Under the pieces are notes generated by a model. It was not told the DNA's origin. It did no database searches and saw nothing but the letters and a program-made list of their open reading frames with translations. A stretch of 64,000 bases of DNA from assembly GCF_000295095.1 (NCBI RefSeq), contig NZ_JH806634.1, forward strand, positions 336,142 to 400,141. Reading direction: 5' to 3'. Positions 32,893-41,972 of the stretch are shown piece after piece. Both the position numbers and the translations under genes were made by a program. This DNA comes from Actinomyces timonensis DSM 23838. Lineage in GTDB: Bacteria; Actinomycetota; Actinomycetes; Actinomycetales; Actinomycetaceae. Each line of letters begins with the position of its first letter. The stretch's first letter is position 1.

Positions 32893-34032
32893 CTATCTCA
32901 ATGCCGGCTTCGTGGGGTCCTCGGCCTCCAGAGAGGGGGCGAGGAGGCGGCGGAAGGAATCGACCCGCGCGGCGCGCGCCTCCATTTCTGCCTCTCTCCC
33001 CGTGCTCTCGCGTCTTCCCGGGCTCGCGCCGTCGGCCTCCCAGGGCTCGCGCCCGGCGGCCCAGTCGTCCAGCGCGCAGTCGATGACGCCGGCCTCGTGG
33101 GTGCAGCCACGGGGGCAGTCCTCCGCCACGGCGGCCAGGTCCGGGAAGCCCCGCAGCACGTCGGCGCTGGAGACATGCGAGACCCCGAAGGATCGCACCC
33201 CGGGGGTGTCGATCACCCAGCCCCCGCCGGGCAGCTCGAGGGCCTGCAGGCTCGTGGAGGTGTGCCGCCCCCGTCCGGTGACCTCGTTGACCTGCCCGGT
33301 GACGCGATCCGCGCCGGGCACGAGCGCGTTGATGAGCGTGGACTTGCCGACCCCCGAGTGGCCCACGAACACGGCGGTCCTCCCCGCGATCGCCTCGCGG
33401 ACGGCGTCGGCCCCCTCCCCGGCCCGGGAGGCCTCCGCCCGTGAGGCGGGGTCGAGGCGGGTGGGCAGGGAGCGCACGCCGAGGGGCTCATAGAGAGCCA
33501 AGAGCGCCCCGGCGTCGGCCAGATCCGATTTGGTGAGGACGAGGAGGGGCTCCATGGCGGCGTCGTAGGCGGCCACGAGGTAGCGGTCGATCATGCGCGG
33601 GCGCGGCTCGGGGTCGGCCACGGCGGTGACGATGACGAGCAGGTCCGCGTTGGCGACGACCGGCCGCTCCGTCCCGGCGGCGTCGCCGTCCTCGGCGCTG
33701 CGGCGCAGGAGGGAGGCGCGCTCCTCGATGCGCACGAGGCGGGCGAGAGAGCCGTCCCGGCCGCTGAGGTCCCCGACGACGGACACCCGGTCCCCGACGA
33801 CGATCTTGCCCCTCCCGAGCTCACGGGCCTTCATCGCGGTGATGTCCCCGGTGCCGTCGAGTGTGGGGGAGGGGTCGGCCAGGCGGATGCGGTAGTGGCC
33901 GCGGTCGATGCGGGTGACCATGCCCTCGGCGGCGTCGGCGTGCGCGGGGCGCTGCTTGGTGCGCGGCCGCGAGCCCCTGCCCGGGCGCACGCGCACGCGG
34001 GGGTCATCGGTGCCGATATCGCGGCGGGCCAT
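32893..34032 (-). CDS. rsgA: Ribosome small-subunit-dependent GTPase A
   Basis: A 379-residue GTPase that acts late in 30S subunit maturation. The order of motifs is circularly permuted as in the family: 'VLTKSDLAD' (G4), then 'GHSGVGKSTLINAL' (G1) and 'VIDTPGVRSFG' (G3). An N-terminal OB-fold region ('GRGKIVVGDRVSVVGDL') and a C-terminal zinc site ('DCPRGCTHEAGVIDC') frame the GTPase. A C-terminal tail of about 60 residues follows. ATG 34032 shares its A with the aroA stop (TGATG), so it is coupled to aroA, a pairing common in actinobacteria. Confidence 0.95.
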   Translation of the reverse strand: MARRDIGTDDPRVRVRPGRGSRPRTKQRPAHADAAEGMVTRIDRGHYRIRLADPSPTLDGTGDITAMKARELGRGKIVVGDRVSVVGDLSGRDGSLARLVRIEERASLLRRSAEDGDAAGTERPVVANADLLVIVTAVADPEPRPRMIDRYLVAAYDAAMEPLLVLTKSDLADAGALLALYEPLGVRSLPTRLDPASRAEASRAGEGADAVREAIAGRTAVFVGHSGVGKSTLINALVPGADRVTGQVNEVTGRGRHTSTSLQALELPGGGWVIDTPGVRSFGVSHVSSADVLRGFPDLAAVAEDCPRGCTHEAGVIDCALDDWAAGREPWEADGASPGRRESTGREAEMEARAARVDSFRRLLAPSLEAEDPTKPALR

Positions 34033-35489
34033 CAGCGCGCCTCCTCATCTGGCGCGCTGGCGAGCATGCGCTCCCACAGGCCGATGAAGCCCGGCAGGGT
34101 CTTGGAGGTGCAGGCGACGTCGTCGAGCCGGGTTCCGGGGACGGCCAGCCCGATGATCGCGGCGAGGGTCGCCATGCGGTGGTCCGCGTAGGAGCGAAGC
34201 AGCGCGGGGCGCAGCGGGGACGGCCCGGCCAGGGCGTCGATCTCGATGCCGTCGGCCGTCTCGCGGGCCGAGGCGCCGAGCCGCTGGGCCTCGGAGACGA
34301 TCGCGGCGAGCCGGTTCGTCTCATGCCCTCGCAGATGGGCGATGCCGCGCAGGCGCGACGCGCCTCCTTGCGCGGAGGCGAGGATGGCGAGGGCGGCGAC
34401 GGTGGGCGCGAGCTCGCCGACGGCGGAGAGATCGGCGTCGATACCCGCCAGCCTCCCGGTGCCGGTGGCCTCGAGGGTGAGGGAGCCATCGGGGGCGTCG
34501 ATGAACCGCGTGGCACCGCCGAGCCTCGGCAGGAGCTCGCGCCAGGCGTCCCCGGCCTGCGTCGTGGAGGCGGGCCAGTTGGGGACGCGCACGCGCCCGC
34601 CGGCCACGAGAGCGGCGGCGAGGAAGGGGCCGGCGTTGGACAGATCCGGCTCAATGGCGACCTCCCCGCCCGTGGGCCTGCCGGGCGCCACCGTCCAGGC
34701 GCGCTCGCCCTCGGGCTGCCCCGGCACGGGCTCCTCGACGTCCACGCCCCGCTCCCGCAGCGAGGCCAGGGTCATCGCCACATGCGGCAGGGACGGCACG
34801 GGCCCCGTGGGGGTGATCCGCGCGCCGCCCGGCAGGAGGGGCGCGGTGAGCAGGAGCGCGGAGAGGAACTGGGAGGACGCCGAGGAGTCGACGGCGATCG
34901 GCCGCGGCCCTGTCCCCGCGCCCTCCGCCCCGGTGTCCCGCGCCGCGATGCCCAGCGCGCCGGGGGTGATGAGGACGGGCAGGAAACCGGGCTCCCCCTG
35001 GTAGTCGACGCGCGCCCCGAGGGAGGCGACGGCGTCGAGCAGGGGGCCGAGCGGACGGGCGCGGGCGGCCTCGTCGCCGTCGAGGAGGACGGGGGCGTCC
35101 GCGAGCGCGGCCAGCGGCGGGATGAAGCGCATGACGGTGCCCGCCAGGCCGCAGTCGATGCGCGCGGGGGCGCCGTCCCCGTCGGCCCCACCTGCCCGGC
35201 CCGCTGCCTGGCTGACGGGGAAGGGGAGCGCTGCGGGGGTGACGCGCAGGCGTGTGGGGGAGCCGTCCTCCACGATGCGCGCGCCAAGGGTGGTGAGGGC
35301 CGCGATCATGAGCTCGGTGTCGCGCGAGCGCAGCACTCCGGTGAGCGTGCTCGGCCCGGCGGCGATGGCGGCGAGCACGAGGGCCCGCGCGGTGAGGGAC
35401 TTCGATCCCGGCAGTTCGACGACGGCGTCGAGCGGCCCCGTGGCGCGCGGCGCGTCCCAGGCAGGGGCGTCGGTCAGCTCGTCATGCAC
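34032..35489 (-). CDS. aroA: 3-phosphoshikimate 1-carboxyvinyltransferase (EPSP synthase)
   Basis: A 485-residue enzyme of the shikimate pathway joining shikimate-3-phosphate and phosphoenolpyruvate. Motifs: 'ELPGSKSLTARALVLAAIA', 'DCGLAGTVMRFIPPLAAL' (L-A-G-T region), 'AVDSSASSQFLSALLL', 'EPDLSNAGPFLAAAL' and 'LLRSYADHRMATLAAIIGL'. The GTG at 35489 was chosen because family similarity begins just after it and upstream residues are low-complexity; a clear binding site is missing. It is longer than the roughly 430-residue norm owing to Gly/Ala inserts near residues 125 and 205. Divergent from the toxin-antitoxin operon. Confidence 0.94.
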   Translation of the reverse strand: MHDELTDAPAWDAPRATGPLDAVVELPGSKSLTARALVLAAIAAGPSTLTGVLRSRDTELMIAALTTLGARIVEDGSPTRLRVTPAALPFPVSQAAGRAGGADGDGAPARIDCGLAGTVMRFIPPLAALADAPVLLDGDEAARARPLGPLLDAVASLGARVDYQGEPGFLPVLITPGALGIAARDTGAEGAGTGPRPIAVDSSASSQFLSALLLTAPLLPGGARITPTGPVPSLPHVAMTLASLRERGVDVEEPVPGQPEGERAWTVAPGRPTGGEVAIEPDLSNAGPFLAAALVAGGRVRVPNWPASTTQAGDAWRELLPRLGGATRFIDAPDGSLTLEATGTGRLAGIDADLSAVGELAPTVAALAILASAQGGASRLRGIAHLRGHETNRLAAIVSEAQRLGASARETADGIEIDALAGPSPLRPALLRSYADHRMATLAAIIGLAVPGTRLDDVACTSKTLPGFIGLWERMLASAPDEEAR

Positions 35490-35573
35490 GGGGCAGACTC
35501 TACGGCGCCTCAGCGGCTCCTTTCGGGACGATGGCGCGGCGACAGCGGGACCTGGCGTCACTCGCGGGACCCG

Positions 35574-35599
35574 CCTACACTTGTAGGCACGTACCTACA
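35574..35599 (+). promoter_or_regulatory. Operator of the toxin-antitoxin pair: three CCTACA/TGTAGG half-sites
   Basis: CCTACA (35574-35579), TGTAGG (35582-35587) and CCTACA (35594-35599) form two overlapping palindromes sharing the middle half-site, with spacers of 2 and 6 bases. A TACACT hexamer (35576-35581) that could be the -10 lies within the first. The array ends 16 bp before the antitoxin GTG. This is the expected layout for autorepression by an antitoxin-toxin complex. Confidence 0.65.
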
Positions 35600-35615
35600 T
35601 TGAGGAGGGGTCGAC

Positions 35616-35870
35616 GTGCAGAGCACGATGACGGCGCGGGCGCTCAACCAGGACGTGAGCGCGGCCAAGCGCGCCGCTGCCCGTGGGCCGGTGATCATCA
35701 CCGACCGGGGGCGGCCGTCGTTCGTCCTCATGTCCATCGATGACTACCGCGCGCTGCGGCCGAAAAGGTCGCTGGCCGAGGCTCTCCGGATGGATGACGG
35801 CGGCGGGGAGATCGATATCGAGTTCGGCCCGGTGAACCCCGGCGCTCTTCCGAGGGCGGCGGACCTGTGA
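35616..35870 (+). CDS. Type II antitoxin, Phd/YefM family
   Basis: An 84-residue antitoxin. The N-terminal DNA-binding half has the Phd signature: 'TARALNQDVSAAKRAAARGPVIITDRGRPSFVLMSIDDYRAL'. The C-terminal acidic tail 'DDGGGEIDIEFGPVNPG' would wrap and neutralise the toxin. GTG 35616 follows GAGGAGGGG. The stop overlaps the toxin start as GTGA. It likely represses its own operon at the palindromes just upstream. The arrangement and sizes are standard for Phd-VapC/FitB modules. Confidence 0.92.
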   Translation: MQSTMTARALNQDVSAAKRAAARGPVIITDRGRPSFVLMSIDDYRALRPKRSLAEALRMDDGGGEIDIEFGPVNPGALPRAADL

Positions 35871-36295
35871 GGTACTTGCTCGACACCAATGTCATCAGCG
35901 AGTTGAGGAAAGCGCCCGGGCGGATTGATCCCGGGGTTCTCGCCTGGGCCTCGTCCCAGGATGAGCAGGACATGGCGCTGAGCGTCATCACTGTGCTGGA
36001 GGTCGGGCTCGGCGTCGCCCGGCTGTCGCGCAAGGATCCCGCCCAGGGCGCCCGGTTGCGGGACTGGTACGAGCGGGCGATCTTTGACGGCTTCGCCGAG
36101 CGGACGCTGCCCATCACTCCCGCAGTGGCGCGGCGATGCGTCGAGCTGCATGTCCCCGACTCTCGCCCGGACCGGGACGCGTGGATAGCGGCCACAGCCC
36201 TGGAGCATGACCTGGTGGTGGTCACGAGGAACATCTCCGGCTTCGCCCCCACAGGAGTCGAACTCTTCAATCCCTGGGACGGGGAGCGCGCCTGA
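35867..36295 (+). CDS. PIN-domain toxin, VapC/FitB type
   Basis: A 142-residue PIN ribonuclease. Acidic active-site residues are visible in 'YLLDTNVISELRK' (first Asp and nearby Glu), 'SVITVLEVGLGVARL' (Glu) and 'RPDRDAWIAATALEHDLVVVTRN' (Asp), followed by the usual 'FAPTGVELFNPW' ending of the FitB/VapC subgroup. All expected catalytic residues appear present, so the toxin should be active. It is coupled to the antitoxin by a four-base overlap. Known VapC proteins cleave tRNA or rRNA; the target of this one is unknown. Confidence 0.92.
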   Translation: MRYLLDTNVISELRKAPGRIDPGVLAWASSQDEQDMALSVITVLEVGLGVARLSRKDPAQGARLRDWYERAIFDGFAERTLPITPAVARRCVELHVPDSRPDRDAWIAATALEHDLVVVTRNISGFAPTGVELFNPWDGERA

Positions 36296-36339
36296 TCGGG
36301 AGGAGTGGAGCGCGAGCCGTGGAGCGGCGATCAGCGCGC

Positions 36340-37941
36340 TCAGGCGGCCATGACGGGGATGTCGGTGAGACGGGCCGCTAGGAGCGGATTGCCGTGGTAC
36401 TTCCCGCCGGGGATGTCCAGGGTGACCGTGTCCTGGCCAGCGTCCGCCCAGACGACCGGCATGGTCATCGTGGCCCCGAACTTGGCGGTGCTCGTGAGTC
36501 CCGTGACCATCGCCGGCTTGCCATCCCCGTTGCCGTCGAAGTCCACTGGGTAGAGGCGGGTCGTGCCCGCCAGCAGGGTCATCCCGACCACGCCAGCGTT
36601 CGACCACTCGCTGGTCCAACGGGCGAGGGCCGGGTAAGGGACTCCGAAGCGCTGCTCGGATGGGGCGACGAATCCGCCGGTGGCGCCCGGGCTCGTCTCG
36701 GAGTACGTCACCTTGACGTTGCCGAAGAGGAAGCCCCCGCTGCGGACCACTTGATCGAGGGAGAGGTGGAGGGTGGTGTCCTTCTCTCCCGTGTCCGCCA
36801 CGTCGACGCCGTCGGCGCCGGTGCCCGCGGGGCCCGCCGGGGTGGGGAGGGCGCTCGACGCCGCGGCGGACGCGGAGGGCGTGGCCGACGCGGTCGAGGC
36901 ACTGGCCTCGTCGGGCTTCGCCGGCGTCGCAGTGAGCTCGACGCGCCGGTTGGCCGCCCGGGCCTCATCCGTGGTGTCGTTGACGCGGGGCTCCTTCTCC
37001 CCCTTGCCGCTGACCGAGACTCTCCAGGGCTTCATGTCGGTGAGCTGGGCGAGGCGGTCGGAGACCGCCTGGGCGCGCTGCTCGGAAAGAGCCTGGTTGT
37101 GGGCGTCATCGGCGACGTCGTCGGTGTGGCCCACGATCGTGAGGCTCCCGCCGGAGGGGTACTGCGCCAGCTGACTGACGGCGGTGGCCAGGACGCTATC
37201 CGCCTGGGCGCTGAGGGCCGCCGAGTCGCTCTCGAAGGTGACGTCCCCCGCGATGGTCGCGGTGACGGTCGTGTCGGTCGTCGTGGTGTCGGAGGAGCCA
37301 TCCGCCGCGGCGGTGAGCCATCCGAGTTGATAGGGCCCTGCCAGGGAGGTGTCCATTGTCGCTGCCGAGACCACCGAGTCCACGGTGACGCCCTTGGCGA
37401 GCGGGTCCCCCTCGGCCACCACGGGAACCCTTGGGGCGACGCCGAGGTTGTTGATGAGGACGGCGATCTCGGTGGCCGACTCCGGGAGCGGCGCGAAGAC
37501 GGGGCTCATGGTCAGCTCCTCGCCGTACTGCTTGGGAGAAGAGGTGTCGAGCTCGGGGTAGACCATGCCCGCGGCGGCGTCGATGAGCCGGGCGCCCAGC
37601 ATCGTTGTCGATTCGAAGGGCTCGACGCCGAGCGGGCTGGTGGTCAGCGACAGCTTGCCGCCATCGGTCTTGGTCACCCGCACCGGCAGCACCGTGTTGG
37701 AGGCGCCCCGGATCGCCGGGCCGATCTCCACTTTCAGCTCGTCGTCCCAGAAGCCGGTGGTCCAGGAGACGACGCCGTCCACGGCCGCGATGGAGGACGT
37801 CGCCGAGGGCTGCGCGGACGGGACGCTGCTGGTGGGGCTGGCAGCGCCCTCGCCACCTCCGTCCTTGGACGAGCAGGCGGCGGCGCCGGCCAGGGCGGCG
37901 ATCGCGGGGGCGAGGAGGACGGAGCGGCGGGAGGGAAGCAT
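36340..37941 (-). CDS. OmpA-domain lipoprotein
   Basis: A 533-residue secreted lipoprotein. The N-terminus 'MLPSRRSVLLAPAIAALAGAAAC' has a twin-arginine-like start and a lipobox ending in Cys 23, followed by a Ser/Gly/Ala linker. An OmpA-like peptidoglycan-associating domain spans roughly residues 230-345 ('GDVTFESDSAALSAQADSVLATAV', 'LTIVGHTDDVADDAHNQALSEQRAQAVSDRL', 'GEKEPRVNDTTDEARAANRRVEL'). It is flanked by an N-terminal domain of unknown type and, after an Ala/Ser/Pro linker, a C-terminal beta-rich domain. In an organism without an outer membrane it probably ties the membrane to the cell wall. Monocistronic. Confidence 0.88.
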   Translation of the reverse strand: MLPSRRSVLLAPAIAALAGAAACSSKDGGGEGAASPTSSVPSAQPSATSSIAAVDGVVSWTTGFWDDELKVEIGPAIRGASNTVLPVRVTKTDGGKLSLTTSPLGVEPFESTTMLGARLIDAAAGMVYPELDTSSPKQYGEELTMSPVFAPLPESATEIAVLINNLGVAPRVPVVAEGDPLAKGVTVDSVVSAATMDTSLAGPYQLGWLTAAADGSSDTTTTDTTVTATIAGDVTFESDSAALSAQADSVLATAVSQLAQYPSGGSLTIVGHTDDVADDAHNQALSEQRAQAVSDRLAQLTDMKPWRVSVSGKGEKEPRVNDTTDEARAANRRVELTATPAKPDEASASTASATPSASAAASSALPTPAGPAGTGADGVDVADTGEKDTTLHLSLDQVVRSGGFLFGNVKVTYSETSPGATGGFVAPSEQRFGVPYPALARWTSEWSNAGVVGMTLLAGTTRLYPVDFDGNGDGKPAMVTGLTSTAKFGATMTMPVVWADAGQDTVTLDIPGGKYHGNPLLAARLTDIPVMAA

Positions 37942-38065
37942 GGGAGCCTCCAGGTGAGGATGGGGAGGGCGCGTGGCCCGTGCATTGCTTCCACCCTAAC
38001 GGCGGAAACCCCTCTGACAAGGCCCTTCGCGCGCGCTGCGCATGGGGACGCGTCCCCGTGGAGTC

Positions 38066-40411
38066 TCAGATCCCGTCGATGACGGCGTTGAGGGCGGCGC
38101 TGGGGCGCATGACCTCGGCCGTCAGGTCCTTGTCCGGGTGGTAGTAGCCGCCAATGTCGGCGGCGCTTCCCTGGACAGTGAGCATCTCCTCCTGGATGGT
38201 GGACATGACGGCGTCGAGTTCCTCAGCGACGGGCTTGAAGGTGCTGGCCAGCTCGGAGTCCTCGGACTGCGCGGCCAGGGCGCGCGCCCACTCCAGGGCG
38301 AGCCAGGCCGCCGAACCGCGGTTGTCGATCTGCCCGCAGGCGCGCCCGGGTGAGTGGTCCGCCTCCAGGAACGCGGTGGTCCCGGCGTCGAGAGCATCGG
38401 CGAGGATCGCGGCCGACGGCTTGTCGTTGCACTGCGCCACATGACGCAGGGCCTCGGCCAGGGCCAGGTACTCGCCCAGGGAGTCCCAGCGCAGGTGGTT
38501 CTCCGCCAGCAGCTGCGCCACGTGCTTGGGGGCCGAGCCGCCCGCGCCCGTCTCATACAGGCCGCCGCCGCTCATCAGCGGCACCACGGAGAGCATCTTG
38601 GCGCTCGTGCCAAGCTCCAGGATCGGGAAGAGATCCGTGTTGTAGTCGCGCAGGACGTTGCCGGTCACCGAGATCGTGTCCTCGCCCCGCCGGGCCCGCT
38701 CCAGGGACAGGCGGGTGGCCGCTACGGGATCGAGGATGCGGATCTCGGGCCCGTCGCCCTCCGCCGACTCCTCCGAGGCCTCGTCCTCGCTGTCGGTGGG
38801 GGAGTCGGGCTCGTCCTCGCCGTCGGCGGTGAGGCTCACGCCCTCCTCGGCGAGGTAGCGCGTGACCAGGGTGATGAGCTCAGCGTCGTGGGCGCGCTCA
38901 GGGTCGAGCCAGAACACGGCGGGCGCCCCGGTGGCGCGGGCGCGGGCGATCGCCAGGCGCACCCAGTCGCGGATCGGGTCGTCCTGCGTGGCGCAGGCGC
39001 GCCAGATATCCCCGGCCTCCACCTCGTGGGAGAGCAGCACGGTGCCGGGCTCCACCCCAGCCCCCTCGATCGCGACGACCTCCACGGTGCCCGCGGCGTC
39101 CATGATGAAGGTCTTGTCGTGGCTGCCGTACTCCTCGGCCTTGCGGGCCATGAGCCCCACGTTCGGGACCGTGCCCATGGTGGTGGGGTCGAGCGCGCCG
39201 TTGGCCTTGCAATCCTCGATGACGGCCTCGTACACGCCCGCGTAGGAGGAGTCGGGGATGACGGCGAGGGTGTCGCGCAGCTCGCCGTCGGCGTCCCACA
39301 GGGTGCCCCCGCGGCGGATCATCGCCGGCATGGAGGCGTCGATGATGACATCGGAGGGCACATGCAGGTTGGTGATGCCCCTGTCCGAGTCCACCATGGA
39401 GATCGCGGGGCCGTTGGCCAGTTCGGCGGTGATCGACTCGTGGATCGCCGCGCCGCCCTCCAGGCCGTCCAGTCCGGCCAGGATCGAGGCGAGCCCGTCC
39501 TCCACCCGCAGCCCGGCGGCGGCGAGCGCGTCCCCGTGCTCGGCCAGCGTGGTCGGGATGACGGCGGCGACGGCGTGCCCGAAGATGACCGGGTCGGAGA
39601 CCTTCATCATCGTGGCCTTGAGGTGGACCGACAGCAGCAGGTCCTCCTCCTTGGCGGCGGCCACCTGCGCGGCCAGGAAGGAGTCGAGGGCGGTGGCGCT
39701 CATGCGCGTGGCGTCCACGACCTCTCCCGCGGTGACGGGCAGGTGGTCGCGCAGGACGCGGGGCTCGCCGCCGCCCGCGGGCACGAACCGGACCTCCAGG
39801 GCGCCGTCCTCGCTCACGACGACGCTGCGCTCGTTGTGCTTGAAATCCCCCTCCTCCATCGTGGCCACGCGGGTGCGCGACTCGGGGGACCACTCGCCCA
39901 TGGAGTGCGGGTGGGAGCGCGCGTAGGCCTTGACGGAGGCGGGGGCGCGCCGGTCGGAGTTGCCCTGGCGCAGGACGGGGTTGACGGCGCTGCCCTTGAT
40001 CGCGTCGTAGGCGGCTCGGACCTCCTCCTGAAGCGGGGAGGCCGGGGCATCCGGGTACTCGGGGATGTCGAATCCCTGCTCGCGCAGCTCGGCGATCGCG
40101 GCCTTGAGCTGGGGCAGGGAGGCGGAGATGTTGGGGAGCTTGATGATCGTCGCGCTCGGGGAGGAGGTGAGATCCCCCAGGTGGGCCAGGCCGTCGTCGG
40201 CCAGGCCGAAGGCCGCCAGGATGCGTCCCGCCAGGGAGATATCGGCGACGCCGACACTCACCCCCGCCGCCCGCGTATAGGCCTCCACGATCGGCAGGAA
40301 GGAGGCGGAGGCCAGCATGGGGGCCTCATCGGTGCGGGTCCAGACGATGTCCGGCTCGTCGGCTCCCGGCGTGGCGGCGGTGGTCTGGTGATCGGTCACG
40401 GAATCGGACAC
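38066..40411 (-). CDS. icd: NADP-dependent isocitrate dehydrogenase, monomeric type
   Basis: A 781-residue TCA-cycle enzyme of the monomeric class found in actinobacteria and some proteobacteria. Family blocks: '[25 protein letters not shown]', '[29 protein letters not shown]', '[25 protein letters not shown]', '[21 protein letters not shown]', '[16 protein letters not shown]' and '[25 protein letters not shown]'. GTG 40411 follows GAGGAG by eight bases. An Asp/Glu/Ser-rich insert of about 27 residues ('[18 protein letters not shown]', around residues 527-554) lengthens it beyond the usual 740. Monocistronic. Confidence 0.96.
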   Translation of the reverse strand: MSDSVTDHQTTAATPGADEPDIVWTRTDEAPMLASASFLPIVEAYTRAAGVSVGVADISLAGRILAAFGLADDGLAHLGDLTSSPSATIIKLPNISASLPQLKAAIAELREQGFDIPEYPDAPASPLQEEVRAAYDAIKGSAVNPVLRQGNSDRRAPASVKAYARSHPHSMGEWSPESRTRVATMEEGDFKHNERSVVVSEDGALEVRFVPAGGGEPRVLRDHLPVTAGEVVDATRMSATALDSFLAAQVAAAKEEDLLLSVHLKATMMKVSDPVIFGHAVAAVIPTTLAEHGDALAAAGLRVEDGLASILAGLDGLEGGAAIHESITAELANGPAISMVDSDRGITNLHVPSDVIIDASMPAMIRRGGTLWDADGELRDTLAVIPDSSYAGVYEAVIEDCKANGALDPTTMGTVPNVGLMARKAEEYGSHDKTFIMDAAGTVEVVAIEGAGVEPGTVLLSHEVEAGDIWRACATQDDPIRDWVRLAIARARATGAPAVFWLDPERAHDAELITLVTRYLAEEGVSLTADGEDEPDSPTDSEDEASEESAEGDGPEIRILDPVAATRLSLERARRGEDTISVTGNVLRDYNTDLFPILELGTSAKMLSVVPLMSGGGLYETGAGGSAPKHVAQLLAENHLRWDSLGEYLALAEALRHVAQCNDKPSAAILADALDAGTTAFLEADHSPGRACGQIDNRGSAAWLALEWARALAAQSEDSELASTFKPVAEELDAVMSTIQEEMLTVQGSAADIGGYYHPDKDLTAEVMRPSAALNAVIDGI

Positions 40412-40500
40412 GGAATCGGCTCCTCGGTTCGATGCGTCGGCGCGCGGTGGAAGCGCGGTGGGAAACGGGCGGGGCGAGCCCACGGGGCCCGCGGGCGGGG

Positions 40501-41007
40501 TCAGGCGGAGGCGCCCTCGTAGCGCTGGCGCACGGCGTCCTTGGCAGCCTGGATCGCCTTGCGGTGCTCCCGCTTGTTCGCGGCGCGCCACGCCAGCGAG
40601 GGGCGGCCGGCGCGGTCCACGGAGGCGAGCAGGAGTCCCGCGCCCAGGGCTCCCCGGCGCAGGAGCCCGGAGAACGCGTCGAGGCGGGCCTCCTTGCCCT
40701 TGACGGCCCACACCGGGTGGTTGACGACGGCGAGCGGCACGTTGATCGCGGCCAGCACGGCGGCGCTCGTGCGCGGTGCGCGGCCGGTGGCCAGCCCCAC
40801 GCCCGCTGCCACGCTCACCGCGCCGAGCGCGCGGGTGGCCAGGGCGGCGTCGGAGTCCATGACCGGGGGCACGCCCACGCGCTCCAGGGTGGGCGTCACC
40901 TTCCTCATCTTCTCGACGTGGCGCTTGGGGCGGGCGATCGCGTCGATGCCATCGACGACGAAGCTCGCGGCGAGCAGAGGACGGGCAACGGCGCGCAGAA
41001 GATCCAT
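40501..41007 (-). CDS. DoxX-like membrane protein
   Basis: A 168-residue protein with three to four hydrophobic segments: 'LLRAVARPLLAASFVVDGIDAI', 'ALGAVSVAAGVGLATG' and 'SAAVLAAINVPLAVV', ending in a basic cytosolic tail 'NKREHRKAIQAAKDAVRQRY'. The opening matches DoxX/YphA-type proteins, whose roles range from terminal-oxidase-associated subunits to unknown functions. ATG 41007 was chosen because the conserved region begins there; upstream residues are Arg/Gly-rich. It stands alone between the isocitrate dehydrogenase and the ABC operon, on the same strand as both. Confidence 0.75.
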   Translation of the reverse strand: MDLLRAVARPLLAASFVVDGIDAIARPKRHVEKMRKVTPTLERVGVPPVMDSDAALATRALGAVSVAAGVGLATGRAPRTSAAVLAAINVPLAVVNHPVWAVKGKEARLDAFSGLLRRGALGAGLLLASVDRAGRPSLAWRAANKREHRKAIQAAKDAVRQRYEGASA

Positions 41008-41120
41008 GCCCCTATCCTGGCCCACCATCGCGCCCCGGGCCAGGCCCAGGCCCCCGCGAGTCCGCGCCCCTCGCGCCACGGCCCCGGCTCCCTGGGGCGC
41101 TCAGAGCATCTCAAGGCATC

Positions 41121-41972
41121 TCAGAGCTCAGCCCGGCGCAGGGCGACGACGGCCCCGGCCGCGAGCGCCACGGGCACGGCGATCCCCGCCAGGAGGGGCG
41201 CCGCGGTGAGGTGATCGAGCGCGTCGGCGGCTGCGGCCGGGCCAGTGGAGCCCGCGGCCGCAGCGGCGACGTCGGAGGCCGCCGCCCCCAGGCCCAGCGG
41301 GGTCCAGTCGGCCACCGGCTGCCACAGGGCGAGCGTCGGCCCCAGCAGGGACAGGACGATCCCGACCGCGGCGGGCAGGACCGTGGATCGTGAGGCGGCG
41401 GAGACGAGCAGGGTGATCCCCAGGATCGTCAGCGCCCCCAGGGCCCACAGCCCCGCCGCCAGCGCGCCGTCGGCCGCCCCGGCCCCGCCCGCGCCCCAGG
41501 TGGCGCTGCCGCCGAAGAGGACCGGCGTCGTCGCCAGGCACGCGAGGGCGGAGAACACGGTGGCCACAGTCGTGAGCGCGAGGAGCCAGAGGGCCTTGCC
41601 CACCACGTGGAGGCCCCGGCCGCGCGCCCCGCGCCCGGCCAGCTCAGCGCCGGTGATCCCCTCGGAGCGCTCACCCGCGATCGAGGCGGCGGCGATGACC
41701 ACGAGCACGATGAGCAGCAGGGAGGAGGCGTTCTTCACCCACTGCGACCAGGCGTCCCCCACGGTCGGCTCCGCGATGGCGCCAGCGGCCGCCTCGCCGA
41801 GGGTGGAGGCCAGCATCTCCGGCATGACATGGGCCAGGAGCGGGGATCCGACGCCGGTGAGCACAGCGGCGGCCGCCAGGACCGGGCCCCGCCAGGTGCG
41901 CAGCGTCCCGCGCAGCTCGACGCGCATGGTCTCGAGGACTGCTCCCGCGCCACGTCCAGTGATCGCGCTCAT
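41121..41972 (-). CDS. ABC-2-type transporter permease
   Basis: A 283-residue permease with six hydrophobic segments, among them 'SLLLIVLVVIAAASIAGERSEG', a stretch characteristic of ABC-2 exporters ('ASIAGERSEGI' lies after helix 2), and a C-terminal 'LLAGIAVPVALAAGAVVALRRAEL'. Between helices 5 and 6 lies an Ala-rich loop of about 40 residues. It overlaps the ATPase gene as ATGA and is the last gene of the PadR-led operon. Substrate unknown; such small ABC-2 pairs export peptides, lipids or drugs. Confidence 0.85.
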   Translation of the reverse strand: MSAITGRGAGAVLETMRVELRGTLRTWRGPVLAAAAVLTGVGSPLLAHVMPEMLASTLGEAAAGAIAEPTVGDAWSQWVKNASSLLLIVLVVIAAASIAGERSEGITGAELAGRGARGRGLHVVGKALWLLALTTVATVFSALACLATTPVLFGGSATWGAGGAGAADGALAAGLWALGALTILGITLLVSAASRSTVLPAAVGIVLSLLGPTLALWQPVADWTPLGLGAAASDVAAAAAGSTGPAAAADALDHLTAAPLLAGIAVPVALAAGAVVALRRAEL

